DNA of 64,000 nucleotides, from the NCBI RefSeq assembly GCF_002849695.1, contig NZ_CP018937.1, positions 4,464,001 to 4,528,000 of the forward strand, in the 5' to 3' direction. This DNA comes from Bacteroides fragilis. GTDB taxonomy: Bacteria; Bacteroidota; Bacteroidia; Bacteroidales; Bacteroidaceae. The notes beneath the pieces were generated by a model. That model ran no database searches. It was not told where the DNA came from and worked only from the letters and a program-made list of their open reading frames with translations. A program made the translations under genes and the position numbers. This document shows positions 25,984 to 34,145 of this stretch, one piece after another. Each line of letters begins with the position of its first letter. Within the stretch, counting starts at the first letter, position 1.

Positions 25984-26058
25984 ATGAATAAACACGAAAC
26001 CTTATCACAAGAGGCACATACTCAAATGAATTCGCATTTTACGAAAATCTTTAAATAG
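25984..26058 (+). CDS. possible 24-residue peptide
   Basis: An ATG at 25984 is preceded by AAAAGGAGTTGCAAA, an unusually good Shine-Dalgarno match for Bacteroides, at a correct distance. The product would be MNKHETLSQEAHTQMNSHFT plus KIFK, polar and without a signal. No promoter is evident. It may be the start of a lost gene. The rest of the 25.84-26.08 kb gap holds nothing I recognise. Confidence 0.25.
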   Translation: MNKHETLSQEAHTQMNSHFTKIFK

Positions 26059-26077
26059 AAAACAGACCAAAAGTCCA

Positions 26078-26545
26078 TTATTTAAACCTCCCTTTAAATT
26101 CCATACTGTACATATCGAATCCTTCAGACCAATAATCTTTTTTGATTTCATTCAAAACAAATCCATGTTTTTCATAAAATCTATAGGTCAATTGCGAAGT
26201 TCTGACGGTTATTTTTTGAACACTATCAATAGTTTTCAATACCGAAATTCTATGTTTTAGCAGTTTCGTCCCTAACTTTTTTCCTTGAAATGCAGGGTGT
26301 ATAATATCCCAACTTATTTTCCCAATAGTTCTGTTTTCAGCAAAATTTATCCCACCACAACCTACTATCTGTCCATCTACAAGTAAAACGTAATAAAATT
26401 CTATTTCTTTCTCCAAATACTTACTTAAATCAGATTCTTCCTCTGCTGCAAAAAAATCAGGAATATTCAGTCTGATTAAATTCATCACTGCATCCTTATC
26501 TGCCGGCAAGTACTCTCTAATTATAATTAATTCTGCTAATTTCAT
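26078..26545 (-). CDS. GNAT family N-acetyltransferase
   Basis: The 155-residue protein has the GNAT fold: IREYLPADKDAVMNLI at the N-terminus, the central strands EFYYVLLVDGQIVGCGGINF, then the acetyl-CoA loop HPAFQGKKLGTKLLKHR (the Q/RxxGxG/A pattern, here QGKKLG). It ends with a C-terminal YRFYEKHGF motif. The substrate is unknown. The minus-strand promoter element TACCTTTG lies at 26578-26571, 26 bases before the ATG. Low GC in this gene compared with neighbours hints at acquisition, but this is weak. Confidence 0.88.
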   Translation of the reverse strand: MKLAELIIIREYLPADKDAVMNLIRLNIPDFFAAEEESDLSKYLEKEIEFYYVLLVDGQIVGCGGINFAENRTIGKISWDIIHPAFQGKKLGTKLLKHRISVLKTIDSVQKITVRTSQLTYRFYEKHGFVLNEIKKDYWSEGFDMYSMEFKGRFK

Positions 26546-26570
26546 AAAATATACATCTAAAATTCCAACA

Positions 26571-26578
26571 CAAAGGTA
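26571..26578 (-). promoter_or_regulatory. -7 promoter element of the GNAT gene
   Basis: On the minus strand this reads TACCTTTG, a perfect match. Confidence 0.5.
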
Positions 26579-26675
26579 TCACATTTATTGTTAGGCTTAC
26601 ACATCAGCAGATATCTATGAAGAATTGAATAACCTAAATTAAGAAGTCAATATTTGTACATTCAGAGAATTGTTA

Positions 26676-26683
26676 TACTTTTG
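26676..26683 (+). promoter_or_regulatory. -7 element upstream of rdgB
   Basis: TACTTTTG is a perfect match but lies 150 bases before the rdgB ATG, so either the leader is long or this belongs to something else. Confidence 0.35.
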
Positions 26684-26833
26684 TATCCAGAAAGAGCTAT
26701 TTAACAGTATAGCACCGCAAATCGCTGAAAATCGAACCATTGCTAACTTGTTATCTCTGTTTCTCAAGAACCTCACTAATTATTCTCAATCGGTTAAGTC
26801 AAGTCGATTAAAATCTAAAATAAATAACAGACA

Positions 26834-27418
26834 ATGAAACGTAAACTTGTTTTTGCCACTAATAATGCACATAAACTGGAAGAAGTATCATCCATATTAG
26901 CAGATAAAGTTGAACTGCTCAGCCTTGACGATATAAACTGCCATACAGATATTCCCGAAACAGCGGACACTCTGGAAGGTAATGCGTATCTGAAATCATC
27001 CTTTATTTACCAAAACTATGGATTGGACTGTTTTGGTGATGACACCGGATTGGAAGTTGAAGCATTGGGAGGGGCTCCCGGTGTATATTCGGCTCGCTTT
27101 GCCGGAGGAGAAGGACATAATGCAGAAGCCAACATATTGAAACTCATGCAGGAGCTGGAAGGAAAAGAAAACCGCAGAGCACAGTTTCGTACTGCCATTT
27201 CGCTTATTCTGGACGGAAAAGAGTATCTTTTTGAAGGAGTGATAAAAGGCGAAATAATCAAGGAAAAAAGAGGTAATTCAGGCTTTGGATATGATCCTGT
27301 ATTCATCCCCGAAGGATATGACCGGACTTTTGCAGAACTGGGAAATGAAATAAAAAATAAAATCAGTCATCGTGCTTTAGCCGTAAACAAATTATGCGAA
27401 TTTCTCCGCTCCATCTGA
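26834..27418 (+). CDS. rdgB: non-canonical purine NTP pyrophosphatase (RdgB/HAM1)
   Basis: This removes ITP, dITP and XTP from the nucleotide pool, releasing pyrophosphate. The 194-residue length is typical. Motifs are the N-terminal substrate loop FATNNAHKLEEV (T/SxxxxK type), the catalytic region DCFGDDTGLEVEALGGAPGVYSARFAG, and the C-terminal GNSGFGYDPVFIPEG and KNKISHRALA. All are intact. A strong terminator follows. Confidence 0.96.
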   Translation: MKRKLVFATNNAHKLEEVSSILADKVELLSLDDINCHTDIPETADTLEGNAYLKSSFIYQNYGLDCFGDDTGLEVEALGGAPGVYSARFAGGEGHNAEANILKLMQELEGKENRRAQFRTAISLILDGKEYLFEGVIKGEIIKEKRGNSGFGYDPVFIPEGYDRTFAELGNEIKNKISHRALAVNKLCEFLRSI

Positions 27419-27441
27419 TTGATAAAAACGGATAGATAAAT

Positions 27442-27487
27442 GAATCCTCCGGAGGAATGTAATTTTCCTCCGGAGGATTCTATTTTT
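27442..27487 (+). terminator. intrinsic terminator of rdgB
   Basis: GAATCCTCCGGAGGA (27442-27456) pairs perfectly with TCCTCCGGAGGATTC (27466-27480), followed by TATTTTTA. Each arm contains the self-complementary core CCTCCGGAGG. Confidence 0.85.
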
Positions 27488-27590
27488 ATATCTCCTGCTA
27501 AGAGAGATTATAGTATAACACAACAGCGTGTATATAACGAACTCTTTTTGCACTTTATCCAGTCCAAAACTTTAAATCTCCATTATCAAA

Positions 27591-27682
27591 ACATCCGGAT
27601 GTTATTAGGTATAACATCCGGATGTTTTGATATATAACATGGGGATCTTTTCATATAAAACATCCCCATGTTTTTGCGTTAT
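27591..27682. repeat. intergenic hairpin array, exact 23-bp period
   Basis: Four units start at 27591, 27614, 27637 and 27660, each 23 bp and each beginning with ACAT. Units 1 and 2 carry the perfect palindrome ACATCCGGATGT. Unit 3 (ACATGGGGAT) and unit 4 (ATCCCCATGT) pair with each other. The array sits between convergent rdgB and nadA, downstream of the rdgB terminator. Confidence 0.7.
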
Positions 27683-27844
27683 AATTCTAACTTTAATTCT
27701 TTTAATACCATTACTTCTCTATCATTCTTTACCAACTTTTTCATCCCTTCTTTAAAGAATAGCTTCCGATTGAATGAACCTGCTCTATCAAATTATCTAT
27801 ATTCTATTATTAACAGAGATTTCAACTATCCCTGTTAATAACAA

Positions 27845-27886
27845 AGAGCCGTATTATACCTTTATATATAAGTATAATACAACTCT
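27845..27886 (-). terminator. probable nadA terminator
   Basis: AGAG plus GTATTATAC (27845-27859) pairs with GTATAATAC plus CTCT (27872-27886). On the minus strand it is followed by TTTGTT. Confidence 0.55.
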
Positions 27887-27945
27887 TTCATATCATAGAT
27901 CTATCAATTATTAACCGTAAAGTTAACTATTTATTCACAGCCTGT

Positions 27946-28938
27946 TTATAAACCCAGTTTCTCTGAAATTTCCAACATTCGTTTAATCGGTTTCACTGCT
28001 TCTTTAGCAACTTCCGGGTCAACAGTTACTTCAGGGAATTCATATTTAAGGCAATTATAGAGCTTTTCCAGCGTGTTCAGCCGCATGAAGTTACATTCAT
28101 TGCATCCGCAGGTACTATCGTTAGGAGGGGCAGGAATGAATGTTTTTTGCGGGCACTTCTTTTGCATTTCATGTATGATGCCTGCTTCGGTAGCTACAAT
28201 AAACCGTTGCTTGTCACTGTTCACTGCATATTTTAATAAGGCAGCCGTAGACCCCACTACATCGGCTAGTTTCAATACTACACTTTTACACTCAGGATGT
28301 GCCAGTACTACGGCATCGGGATATTGAGCTTTTAACTCCACTATTTTCTCCACCGAGAATTGTTCATGCACATGACAAGCTCCGTCCCATAACAGCATTT
28401 CACGTCCTGTGATCGAGTTTATATAATTCCCCAGATTACGGTCCGGTCCGAAAATAATTTTTTCATCTTTCGGGAAACTTTCCACAATCTGTTTTGCGTT
28501 AGTCGAAGTAACCACCACATCCGTCACTGCTTTGACTGCTGCCGTTGTATTTACGTACGAAATCACCGTATATCCCGGATGTTCCTTCACAAACTCAGCA
28601 AACTTGTCCGCCGGACAGCTGTCTGCCAACGAACATCCTGCATTCAAGTCGGGCACCAGTACCTTCTTGTCCGGACAAAGCACCTTTGCGGTTTCTCCCA
28701 TGAAATGAACGCCACACATCACAAGAATATCCGCATCGGTTTTGGCTGCAATTTGAGCCAAAGCCAAACTGTCTCCAATGTAGTCGGCAATATCTTGTAT
28801 TTCGCCTTTCTGGTAATAGTGTCCCAAGATTACCGCATTCTTTTCTTTTTTCAGTTCATTGATGGCTGCTTTCAGATCAATGCTTTTGTCTACGGGTTCG
28901 TCAACGAATCCCTTATTCACCCATTCTTCTCGATTCAT
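27946..28938 (-). CDS. nadA: quinolinate synthase
   Basis: This [4Fe-4S] enzyme condenses iminoaspartate and dihydroxyacetone phosphate to quinolinate in de novo NAD synthesis. The 330-residue protein has the three pseudo-symmetric domains, the HYYQKGEIQDIADYIGDSLALA start, and cluster-region cysteines in GVHFMGETAKVLCP, WDGACHVHE and PNDSTCGCNECNFMRLNT. Its partner L-aspartate oxidase (nadB) is encoded separately at 41794-43365, and I see no nadC in the window. Confidence 0.97.
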   Translation of the reverse strand: MNREEWVNKGFVDEPVDKSIDLKAAINELKKEKNAVILGHYYQKGEIQDIADYIGDSLALAQIAAKTDADILVMCGVHFMGETAKVLCPDKKVLVPDLNAGCSLADSCPADKFAEFVKEHPGYTVISYVNTTAAVKAVTDVVVTSTNAKQIVESFPKDEKIIFGPDRNLGNYINSITGREMLLWDGACHVHEQFSVEKIVELKAQYPDAVVLAHPECKSVVLKLADVVGSTAALLKYAVNSDKQRFIVATEAGIIHEMQKKCPQKTFIPAPPNDSTCGCNECNFMRLNTLEKLYNCLKYEFPEVTVDPEVAKEAVKPIKRMLEISEKLGL

Positions 28939-29359
28939 TATATTCTTATTTTTTCTCTTCTTTTAAAAAGAAATCCTTTGTTAGTGATTATAGCCTGTTA
29001 ATAGTGTTAGCAAATAAATCGGCTTTTTCTTGCCGGATAAGTTATTAGTTACTTATCTAAGTTTATAATCAGTTTATGAACGTGTCTATTTATTGATAAT
29101 AAGCTATATTGCTAACTTCATTAACACCTTGTTGATAAAGTGCAAAGTTAAAAACTTTATGGATATAAACAGGCTAATTAGTACTGAAAAATCTGTTGAA
29201 GTATGCTTGGAAAGTTGAAGCTAACTTTTTTGTATTGTTCATATCCCGTTGCTCTTATACCTTCATTTGAATAATGCAAGAATTAGTTTTCAAAATATAT
29301 GCTGATTCTTTTGACAGGTTTTAAACCGTTATCAACACCTATGTTAACAAGAAAAGAAT
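28939..29359. other. candidate replication origin region (oriC)
   Basis: This long AT-rich gap between divergent nadA and the SpoU gene contains two perfect TTATCAACA-type DnaA-box-like 9-mers (29130-29138 reverse, 29329-29337 forward). Three more lie within the next 2 kb (29936, 30190, 31104), and TTATTCACA is at 27931. Hand counts of 60-base samples in plus-strand genes give near-equal G and C before this point (about 161 to 157) and G excess after (about 142 to 84). The change is in the direction expected at an origin. No dnaA gene is present. This is inference. Confidence 0.35.
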
Positions 29360-29367
29360 TACTTTTG
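29360..29367 (+). promoter_or_regulatory. -7 promoter element of the SpoU gene
   Basis: TACTTTTG is a perfect match located 28 bases before ATG 29395. It decides the start codon, because the longer frame from 29299 begins upstream of the promoter. Confidence 0.55.
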
Positions 29368-29394
29368 CAACATACTAACAGAAACGACATCATC

Positions 29395-29922
29395 ATGCGA
29401 AAATTGAAAATAACCGAGCTGAACCGGATAAGTATAGAAGAGTTTAAAGAAGCTGATAAATTGCCTTTAGTTATAGTGTTGGATGATATACGGAGCTTGC
29501 ATAATATCGGTTCTGTGTTTCGTACGGCAGATGCTTTCCGGATTGAATGTATTTATCTGTGTGGAATTACGGCTACTCCTCCCCATCCCGAGATGCATAA
29601 GACAGCTTTGGGAGCCGAGTTTACAGTGGATTGGAAGTATGTTAATAACGCAGTTGAAACGGTTGATAACCTCCGGAGTGAAGGATATGTGGTATACTCT
29701 GTCGAACAGGCGGAAGGGAGTATAATGTTGGATGAGTTAGTACTGGACCGTTCGAAGAAATATGCCGTAGTTATGGGAAATGAAGTAAAAGGAGTGCAGC
29801 AGGAGGTTATTGACCATTCGGATGGTTGCATTGAGATTCCCCAATATGGTACAAAGCATTCTTTGAACGTGTCGGTAACAGCGGGAATTGTTATCTGGGA
29901 CTTATTTAAGAAGTTGAAATAG
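29395..29922 (+). CDS. SpoU/TrmH-family RNA 2'-O-methyltransferase
   Basis: The 175-residue SPOUT methyltransferase has motif 1 DDIRSLHNIGSVFRTADAF, motif 2 YAVVMGNEVKGVQQEVID and motif 3 IPQYGTKHSLNVSVTAGIVIWDL, which form the trefoil knot that binds S-adenosylmethionine. It lacks the N-terminal L30e-like domain of RlmB, so it is closer to TrmH/TrmL-type enzymes. The tRNA or rRNA target cannot be read. Confidence 0.92.
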   Translation: MRKLKITELNRISIEEFKEADKLPLVIVLDDIRSLHNIGSVFRTADAFRIECIYLCGITATPPHPEMHKTALGAEFTVDWKYVNNAVETVDNLRSEGYVVYSVEQAEGSIMLDELVLDRSKKYAVVMGNEVKGVQQEVIDHSDGCIEIPQYGTKHSLNVSVTAGIVIWDLFKKLK

Positions 29923-29998
29923 GATATTGGTAGGCTGTTGATAAACAATTTATAGTTGGTTTCGAAGCTATTAATTGCTTGGTTATTAAGTAGCGGAT

Positions 29999-30604
29999 TT
30001 ACAATTGTCCGCTTTCCACTAATACTATCACGCGTTCAGTCAGCTTATCTTCTCCTTCGGGGTCATATTGTTTTTTTAAACTGGCTCCGAAAAGAGCGGC
30101 AAATGTCTGATAGAAGCCTGCTTTAAAAGGCCCCATGAATGCTTTTACCAGTTCATAAGAACTCTGATGACTTTGGCGGTCTACCAACTTTATCAACAGC
30201 TTGCCTTGTGCAAAAGAGAGTTTTTTCATTCGTGGAGTATATTGTTCCTTCAACCCTTTTTCTACTCGTTTAATATGGCGTTGCCGGGCTTTTTCATTGG
30301 GTAAAGTTTGTAAGTATTCGTAAGTTTCAATGATAGTCTGGTTAATTTCTCTGGCAATGGGATATACCTTTTTTACGTTTCTCACTAATTTGTAATATTC
30401 CATCTGCTCCTTCTTATTCCTGAATTTTAAAGGTTTGAATATGTGGATGGTCGGAATCTGAAAGGCAGGTATTGTATCACCGTTATAAACACACATAGGT
30501 ACCAGATATCCACCGAGATTTGTTTTTTCCTGTGCCTGTGATGCAGAAGAAAACAATAAGGCGATGGATAACATCAGTAGTCCTATGATAAGCCTCATAT
30601 TCAT
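29999..30604 (-). CDS. secreted DUF4294 protein
   Basis: The 201-residue protein has a signal peptide (MRLIIGLLMLSIALLFSSASQAQ) and the DUF4294 region (YNGDTIPAFQIPTIHIF, YYKLVRNVKKVYPIAREINQ, RQSHQSSYELVKAFMGPFKAGFYQTFAALFG). The function is unknown and the family is restricted to Bacteroidetes. The -7 element TATTTTTG (30616-30609, minus strand) ends only 4 bases before the first ATG (30604). Translation therefore begins at or within 6 bases of the transcript 5' end; the alternative ATG is at 30598. Confidence 0.88.
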   Translation of the reverse strand: MNMRLIIGLLMLSIALLFSSASQAQEKTNLGGYLVPMCVYNGDTIPAFQIPTIHIFKPLKFRNKKEQMEYYKLVRNVKKVYPIAREINQTIIETYEYLQTLPNEKARQRHIKRVEKGLKEQYTPRMKKLSFAQGKLLIKLVDRQSHQSSYELVKAFMGPFKAGFYQTFAALFGASLKKQYDPEGEDKLTERVIVLVESGQL

Positions 30605-30608
30605 TTTG

Positions 30609-30616
30609 CAAAAATA
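30609..30616 (-). promoter_or_regulatory. -7 promoter element of the DUF4294 gene
   Basis: On the minus strand TATTTTTG directly precedes CAAAATG, implying a leaderless or nearly leaderless mRNA. Confidence 0.5.
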
Positions 30617-30717
30617 AGGGAATAAATTTATATTTATGATTTTCCTTGCAGCATTAACCTATTTAAATTATCTTCGACAATTCGTTTACTATTTAAAACA
30701 CAATAATCACACATGAA

Positions 30718-32745
30718 ATGAATAGATATATATCTATATTCTGTGTATTTCTACTTGTTAATATAGCGTTGATAACTTCTACTTGCCATGCTCAGAATAA
30801 TTCGGATTATCCTTGGGAGGACATAATGGAAAACCTGTCAATAGCCGATGAAGAAGGGGATACGCGCAATTGGGAGAATGAATTGGAGGAATTAACCGAT
30901 CTTGTTAACAACCCTGTTAATATAAACTCTGCCACCAAAGAGCAGCTACAGCGGTTTCCTTTTCTTAATGATGTTCAGATTGAGAATTTACTTGCGTACA
31001 TTTATATTCACGGATCGATGCAGACTGTCTATGAACTTCAGTTAGTGGAGGAGTTGGATCGGCAGACTATTCAATATCTGCTTCCTTTTGTCTGTGTAGA
31101 GCCTGTTGATAAGAAAGAGTCTGTTACGTTAAAGCAGATTTTAAAATATGGAAAACATGAAGTGGTGACTCGTATGGATGTGCCTTTGTATAGACGTAAG
31201 GGATATGAGAAAAATTACCTGGGTCCTGCTGTTTATAACTCGGTGAAATACGGATTTCATTATCGGGAAAAAGTTTATGCAGGCATAGTTGCCGAGAAAG
31301 ATAGCGGCGAACCTTTCGGAGCTTTACATAATAAGCAGGGATACGATTACTACTCTTTCTATCTACTCCTTCATGATATAGGAATACTGAAAACGGGAAT
31401 TGTAGGAAACTATCGGTTGAATTTCGGTCAGGGACTGGTACTCGGACAAGGTTCTATGTTTGGAAAAACAGCTTATTCTTCGTCTTTCACTTTCAAAAAT
31501 ACAGGGATACGCAGACATGCTTCTACCGATGAATATAATTATTTCCGTGGGAGTGCCATAGCTTTAAAATGGAAACAATGGACACTTTCTATGTTTTATT
31601 CACATCGTTCGTTGGATGGAGTGATAAAAGACGGTGAAATTACCTCGATTTATAAAACAGGTTTACATCGAAGCAAAAAGGAAGCTGATAAAATGAATCA
31701 ATTGGTTATGCAGATGGGCGGAGGAAATATCAGCTATACCGGGAATAGTTATCAACTGGGTATAACCGGTGTTTACTACTGTTTTAACAGGTCTTATGAA
31801 CCGGAACTTAAAGACTATTCAAAATACAATCTGCATGGTCGTTCTTTTTATAATCTGGGTATGGATTATAAATATCGTTTTCATCGTTTTTCTATACAAG
31901 GAGAAGCTGCTTTGGGGATCAGTGGTATGGCTTTTATGAATCAGGTACTTTATTCTCCTTTACAAGATATACGGTTGATGTTGGTTCACCGTTATTATTC
32001 ACATGATTATTGGGCTATGTTTGCTCATTCATTTAGTGAAGGAAGTAGTGTTCAGAATGAAAACGGATGGTATTTAGCTGCTTCTGTAAATCCTTTCAAT
32101 CGCTGGACGTTTTTCATTTCTGCCGATCTGTTTTCTTTTCCCTGGTGGAGGTACCGGATAAGTAAGGCTTCGAAAGGAGTGGATCTGTTCTTTCAGGCAG
32201 ATTACGTTCCGTCGAAAACGGTTGATATGTATGTGAATTACCGTTATAAACGGAAAGAGCGTGATGTGACCGCTACGAAGGGAAAGGTGATTCTGCCTAC
32301 CTATCATCACCGGCTGCGTTATCGTTTGAACTATTTACCCTGTTCTTCGTTATCTTTCCGGACAACGGTAGATTATAACCATTTTCATTCATCCGGGAAA
32401 ACGGCGGGGAAAGGTTATCAACTGACGCAAAAGGCCGGATGGAAACTTTCCCGGTTGCCTCTGACAACAGAATTGCAAGGTAGTTATTTCCATACAGACG
32501 ATTATGATTCACGTATTTATATCTACGAGAAAGGGTTGCTGTATTCTTTTTATACTCCATCTTTTCAGGGAGAAGGTATTCGACTGGCTATTCATTTTCG
32601 CTATGATATGAACAAGCATTGGACAGCAATTGCCAAGCTCGGACAAACTACGTATTTTGATCGTGATGAAATAGGTTCCGGCAACGACCTGATCAGGGGA
32701 AATAAAAAAACGGATATACAAATGCAGCTGCGTCTAAAGTTTTAG
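30718..32745 (+). CDS. secreted helix-hairpin-helix protein with outer-membrane barrel-like region
   Basis: The 675-residue protein has a signal peptide (IFCVFLLVNIALITSTCHAQ), a ComEA-like helix-hairpin-helix region at about residues 60-135 (NPVNINSATKEQLQRFPFLNDVQIENLLAYI), then about 530 residues of alternating aromatic beta strands ending in LRLKF. A C-terminal Phe and this strand pattern suggest an outer-membrane beta-barrel. HHH domains normally bind DNA, so an outer-surface or periplasmic DNA-contact role is possible, but the motif may be used for protein contacts instead. The gene is transcribed alone, divergent from DUF4294. Confidence 0.82.
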   Translation: MNRYISIFCVFLLVNIALITSTCHAQNNSDYPWEDIMENLSIADEEGDTRNWENELEELTDLVNNPVNINSATKEQLQRFPFLNDVQIENLLAYIYIHGSMQTVYELQLVEELDRQTIQYLLPFVCVEPVDKKESVTLKQILKYGKHEVVTRMDVPLYRRKGYEKNYLGPAVYNSVKYGFHYREKVYAGIVAEKDSGEPFGALHNKQGYDYYSFYLLLHDIGILKTGIVGNYRLNFGQGLVLGQGSMFGKTAYSSSFTFKNTGIRRHASTDEYNYFRGSAIALKWKQWTLSMFYSHRSLDGVIKDGEITSIYKTGLHRSKKEADKMNQLVMQMGGGNISYTGNSYQLGITGVYYCFNRSYEPELKDYSKYNLHGRSFYNLGMDYKYRFHRFSIQGEAALGISGMAFMNQVLYSPLQDIRLMLVHRYYSHDYWAMFAHSFSEGSSVQNENGWYLAASVNPFNRWTFFISADLFSFPWWRYRISKASKGVDLFFQADYVPSKTVDMYVNYRYKRKERDVTATKGKVILPTYHHRLRYRLNYLPCSSLSFRTTVDYNHFHSSGKTAGKGYQLTQKAGWKLSRLPLTTELQGSYFHTDDYDSRIYIYEKGLLYSFYTPSFQGEGIRLAIHFRYDMNKHWTAIAKLGQTTYFDRDEIGSGNDLIRGNKKTDIQMQLRLKF

Positions 32746-32753
32746 TAATTTTG
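32746..32753 (+). promoter_or_regulatory. -7 promoter element of the radical SAM gene
   Basis: TAATTTTG is a perfect match starting on the base after the previous stop codon and 49 bases before ATG 32803. Confidence 0.45.
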
Positions 32754-32802
32754 TAGAAATTCAAAACAGTTTCTAAGATTGAACGATTAAACAGAATTAA
32801 GT

Positions 32803-33576
32803 ATGACTATTATTTTTCCTTCTCCCATATTCGGACCGGTTCATTCACGCCGGTTAGGGGTCTCACTTGGAATAAATTTACTTCCTTCCGACGGAAAAGT
32901 ATGTTCTTTCGATTGCATTTATTGTGAATGTGGTTACAATGGCGAACATCGTCCTAAATCTTCATTACCGACCCGCGAAGAAGTCCGTATGGCTCTGGAA
33001 GATAAATTGAAAGAGATGAAAAGTAACGGACCTGCTCCCGATGTACTGACTTTCGCGGGAAACGGTGAGCCGACTGCTCATCCTCACTTTCCGGAGATTA
33101 TCAACGATACACTTGCTTTGCGTGATGCTTACTTTCCGGATGCAAAGGTGAGTGTGCTCAGTAATGCTACTTTTATCAACCGTCCGGCTGTATTCGATGC
33201 ATTGAATAGGGTGGATAATAATATTTTGAAGTTGGACACGGTGGATGAAGAGTATATTCGGACTGTAGATCGTCCGAACGGACGATACGATCTGAATGGA
33301 ACAGTCGGACTTTTAAAAGCTTTTAAAGGCAATTGTATCGTGCAGACTATGTTTATGAAAGGAAAATATAAGGGGAAAGATGTGGATAATACTTCTGACA
33401 AGTATGTACTTCCCTGGCTGGAAGTTGTGAAGGATATCGCCCCGAGACAGGTAATGATTTATACGATCGATCGGGAAACTCCCGATCAGGACTTGCAGAA
33501 AGCCACTCCCGAGGAGTTAGATCGGATTGTGGCTCTTCTTACGAAAGAGGGACTTTCGGCCTCTGCTTCTTATTGA
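32803..33576 (+). CDS. radical SAM protein
   Basis: The 257-residue protein has the [4Fe-4S]-binding CxxxCxxC motif as CSFDCIYCECGYNGEH (about residues 34-41) and the GGE-like FAGNGEPTAHPHFPEI. This arrangement, with PSPIFGPVHSRRLGVSLGINLLP at the N-terminus, matches the small radical SAM proteins of Bacteroidetes with unknown reaction. It may belong to a group thought to act in RNA or cofactor modification, but I cannot assign a substrate. The next gene, a flavin reductase, starts 42 bases downstream and may be co-transcribed. Confidence 0.9.
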   Translation: MTIIFPSPIFGPVHSRRLGVSLGINLLPSDGKVCSFDCIYCECGYNGEHRPKSSLPTREEVRMALEDKLKEMKSNGPAPDVLTFAGNGEPTAHPHFPEIINDTLALRDAYFPDAKVSVLSNATFINRPAVFDALNRVDNNILKLDTVDEEYIRTVDRPNGRYDLNGTVGLLKAFKGNCIVQTMFMKGKYKGKDVDNTSDKYVLPWLEVVKDIAPRQVMIYTIDRETPDQDLQKATPEELDRIVALLTKEGLSASASY

Positions 33577-33618
33577 GAATTATTTTTAATATGTCATTTA
33601 TAAACAGATTTTAATAGG

Positions 33619-34125
33619 ATGAAATCAATTGATATCAACGAACTTACTGATAATTTCTTTGAGTCCATCAGTAAAGAATGGATGCTGGTAACTGCCGGTA
33701 ATAAAGATGCGTTTAATACCATGACCGCCAATTGGGGAGGTATTGGTTTTTTGTGGAATAAACCAGTGGTTTATGTTTTTATTCGTCCGGAAAGATATAC
33801 GTTCGATTTTATACAAAATAACGATTATTTTACTCTTTCTTTTTTAGGACAGGAGAATAAGGCCATACATAAAATATGCGGTTCTAAGTCGGGACGTGAA
33901 GTAGATAAGATAAAAGAAACCGGATTAAAGCCAATTATTACGGATAAAGGTAATATTCTGTTTGAACAGGGAAGACTTAATATGGAATGTCGGAAAATGT
34001 ACACAGATGTGCTGAAGAAAGAAAATTTTCTGGATCCGTCTGTCTATGAACAGTGGTATACTACCCATGGAGGTCTGCATCATGTCTATGTGGCAGAGAT
34101 TACAGGAGTGTGGATAAAAGAGTAA
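33619..34125 (+). CDS. flavin reductase family protein
   Basis: The 168-residue protein has the FMN-binding split-barrel typical of flavin reductases: WMLVTAGNKDAFNTMTANWGGIGFLWNKPV at the N-terminus (the TMTxxW motif), FIRPERYTFDFIQNNDYFTLSFLG, then KICGSKSGREVDKIKETGL. It probably reduces FMN or FAD with NAD(P)H, or uses bound FMN for another reduction. It lies between a radical SAM gene and a sulfatase; no shared pathway is obvious. Confidence 0.88.
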   Translation: MKSIDINELTDNFFESISKEWMLVTAGNKDAFNTMTANWGGIGFLWNKPVVYVFIRPERYTFDFIQNNDYFTLSFLGQENKAIHKICGSKSGREVDKIKETGLKPIITDKGNILFEQGRLNMECRKMYTDVLKKENFLDPSVYEQWYTTHGGLHHVYVAEITGVWIKE

Positions 34126-34145
34126 ATTTTAAATCATTTGAACCT

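Noticed and set aside
27591..27682. Possible CRISPR array
   Set aside because: Units are contiguous with no spacers, are only 23 bp, and no cas gene is in the window; the same holds for the other arrays.
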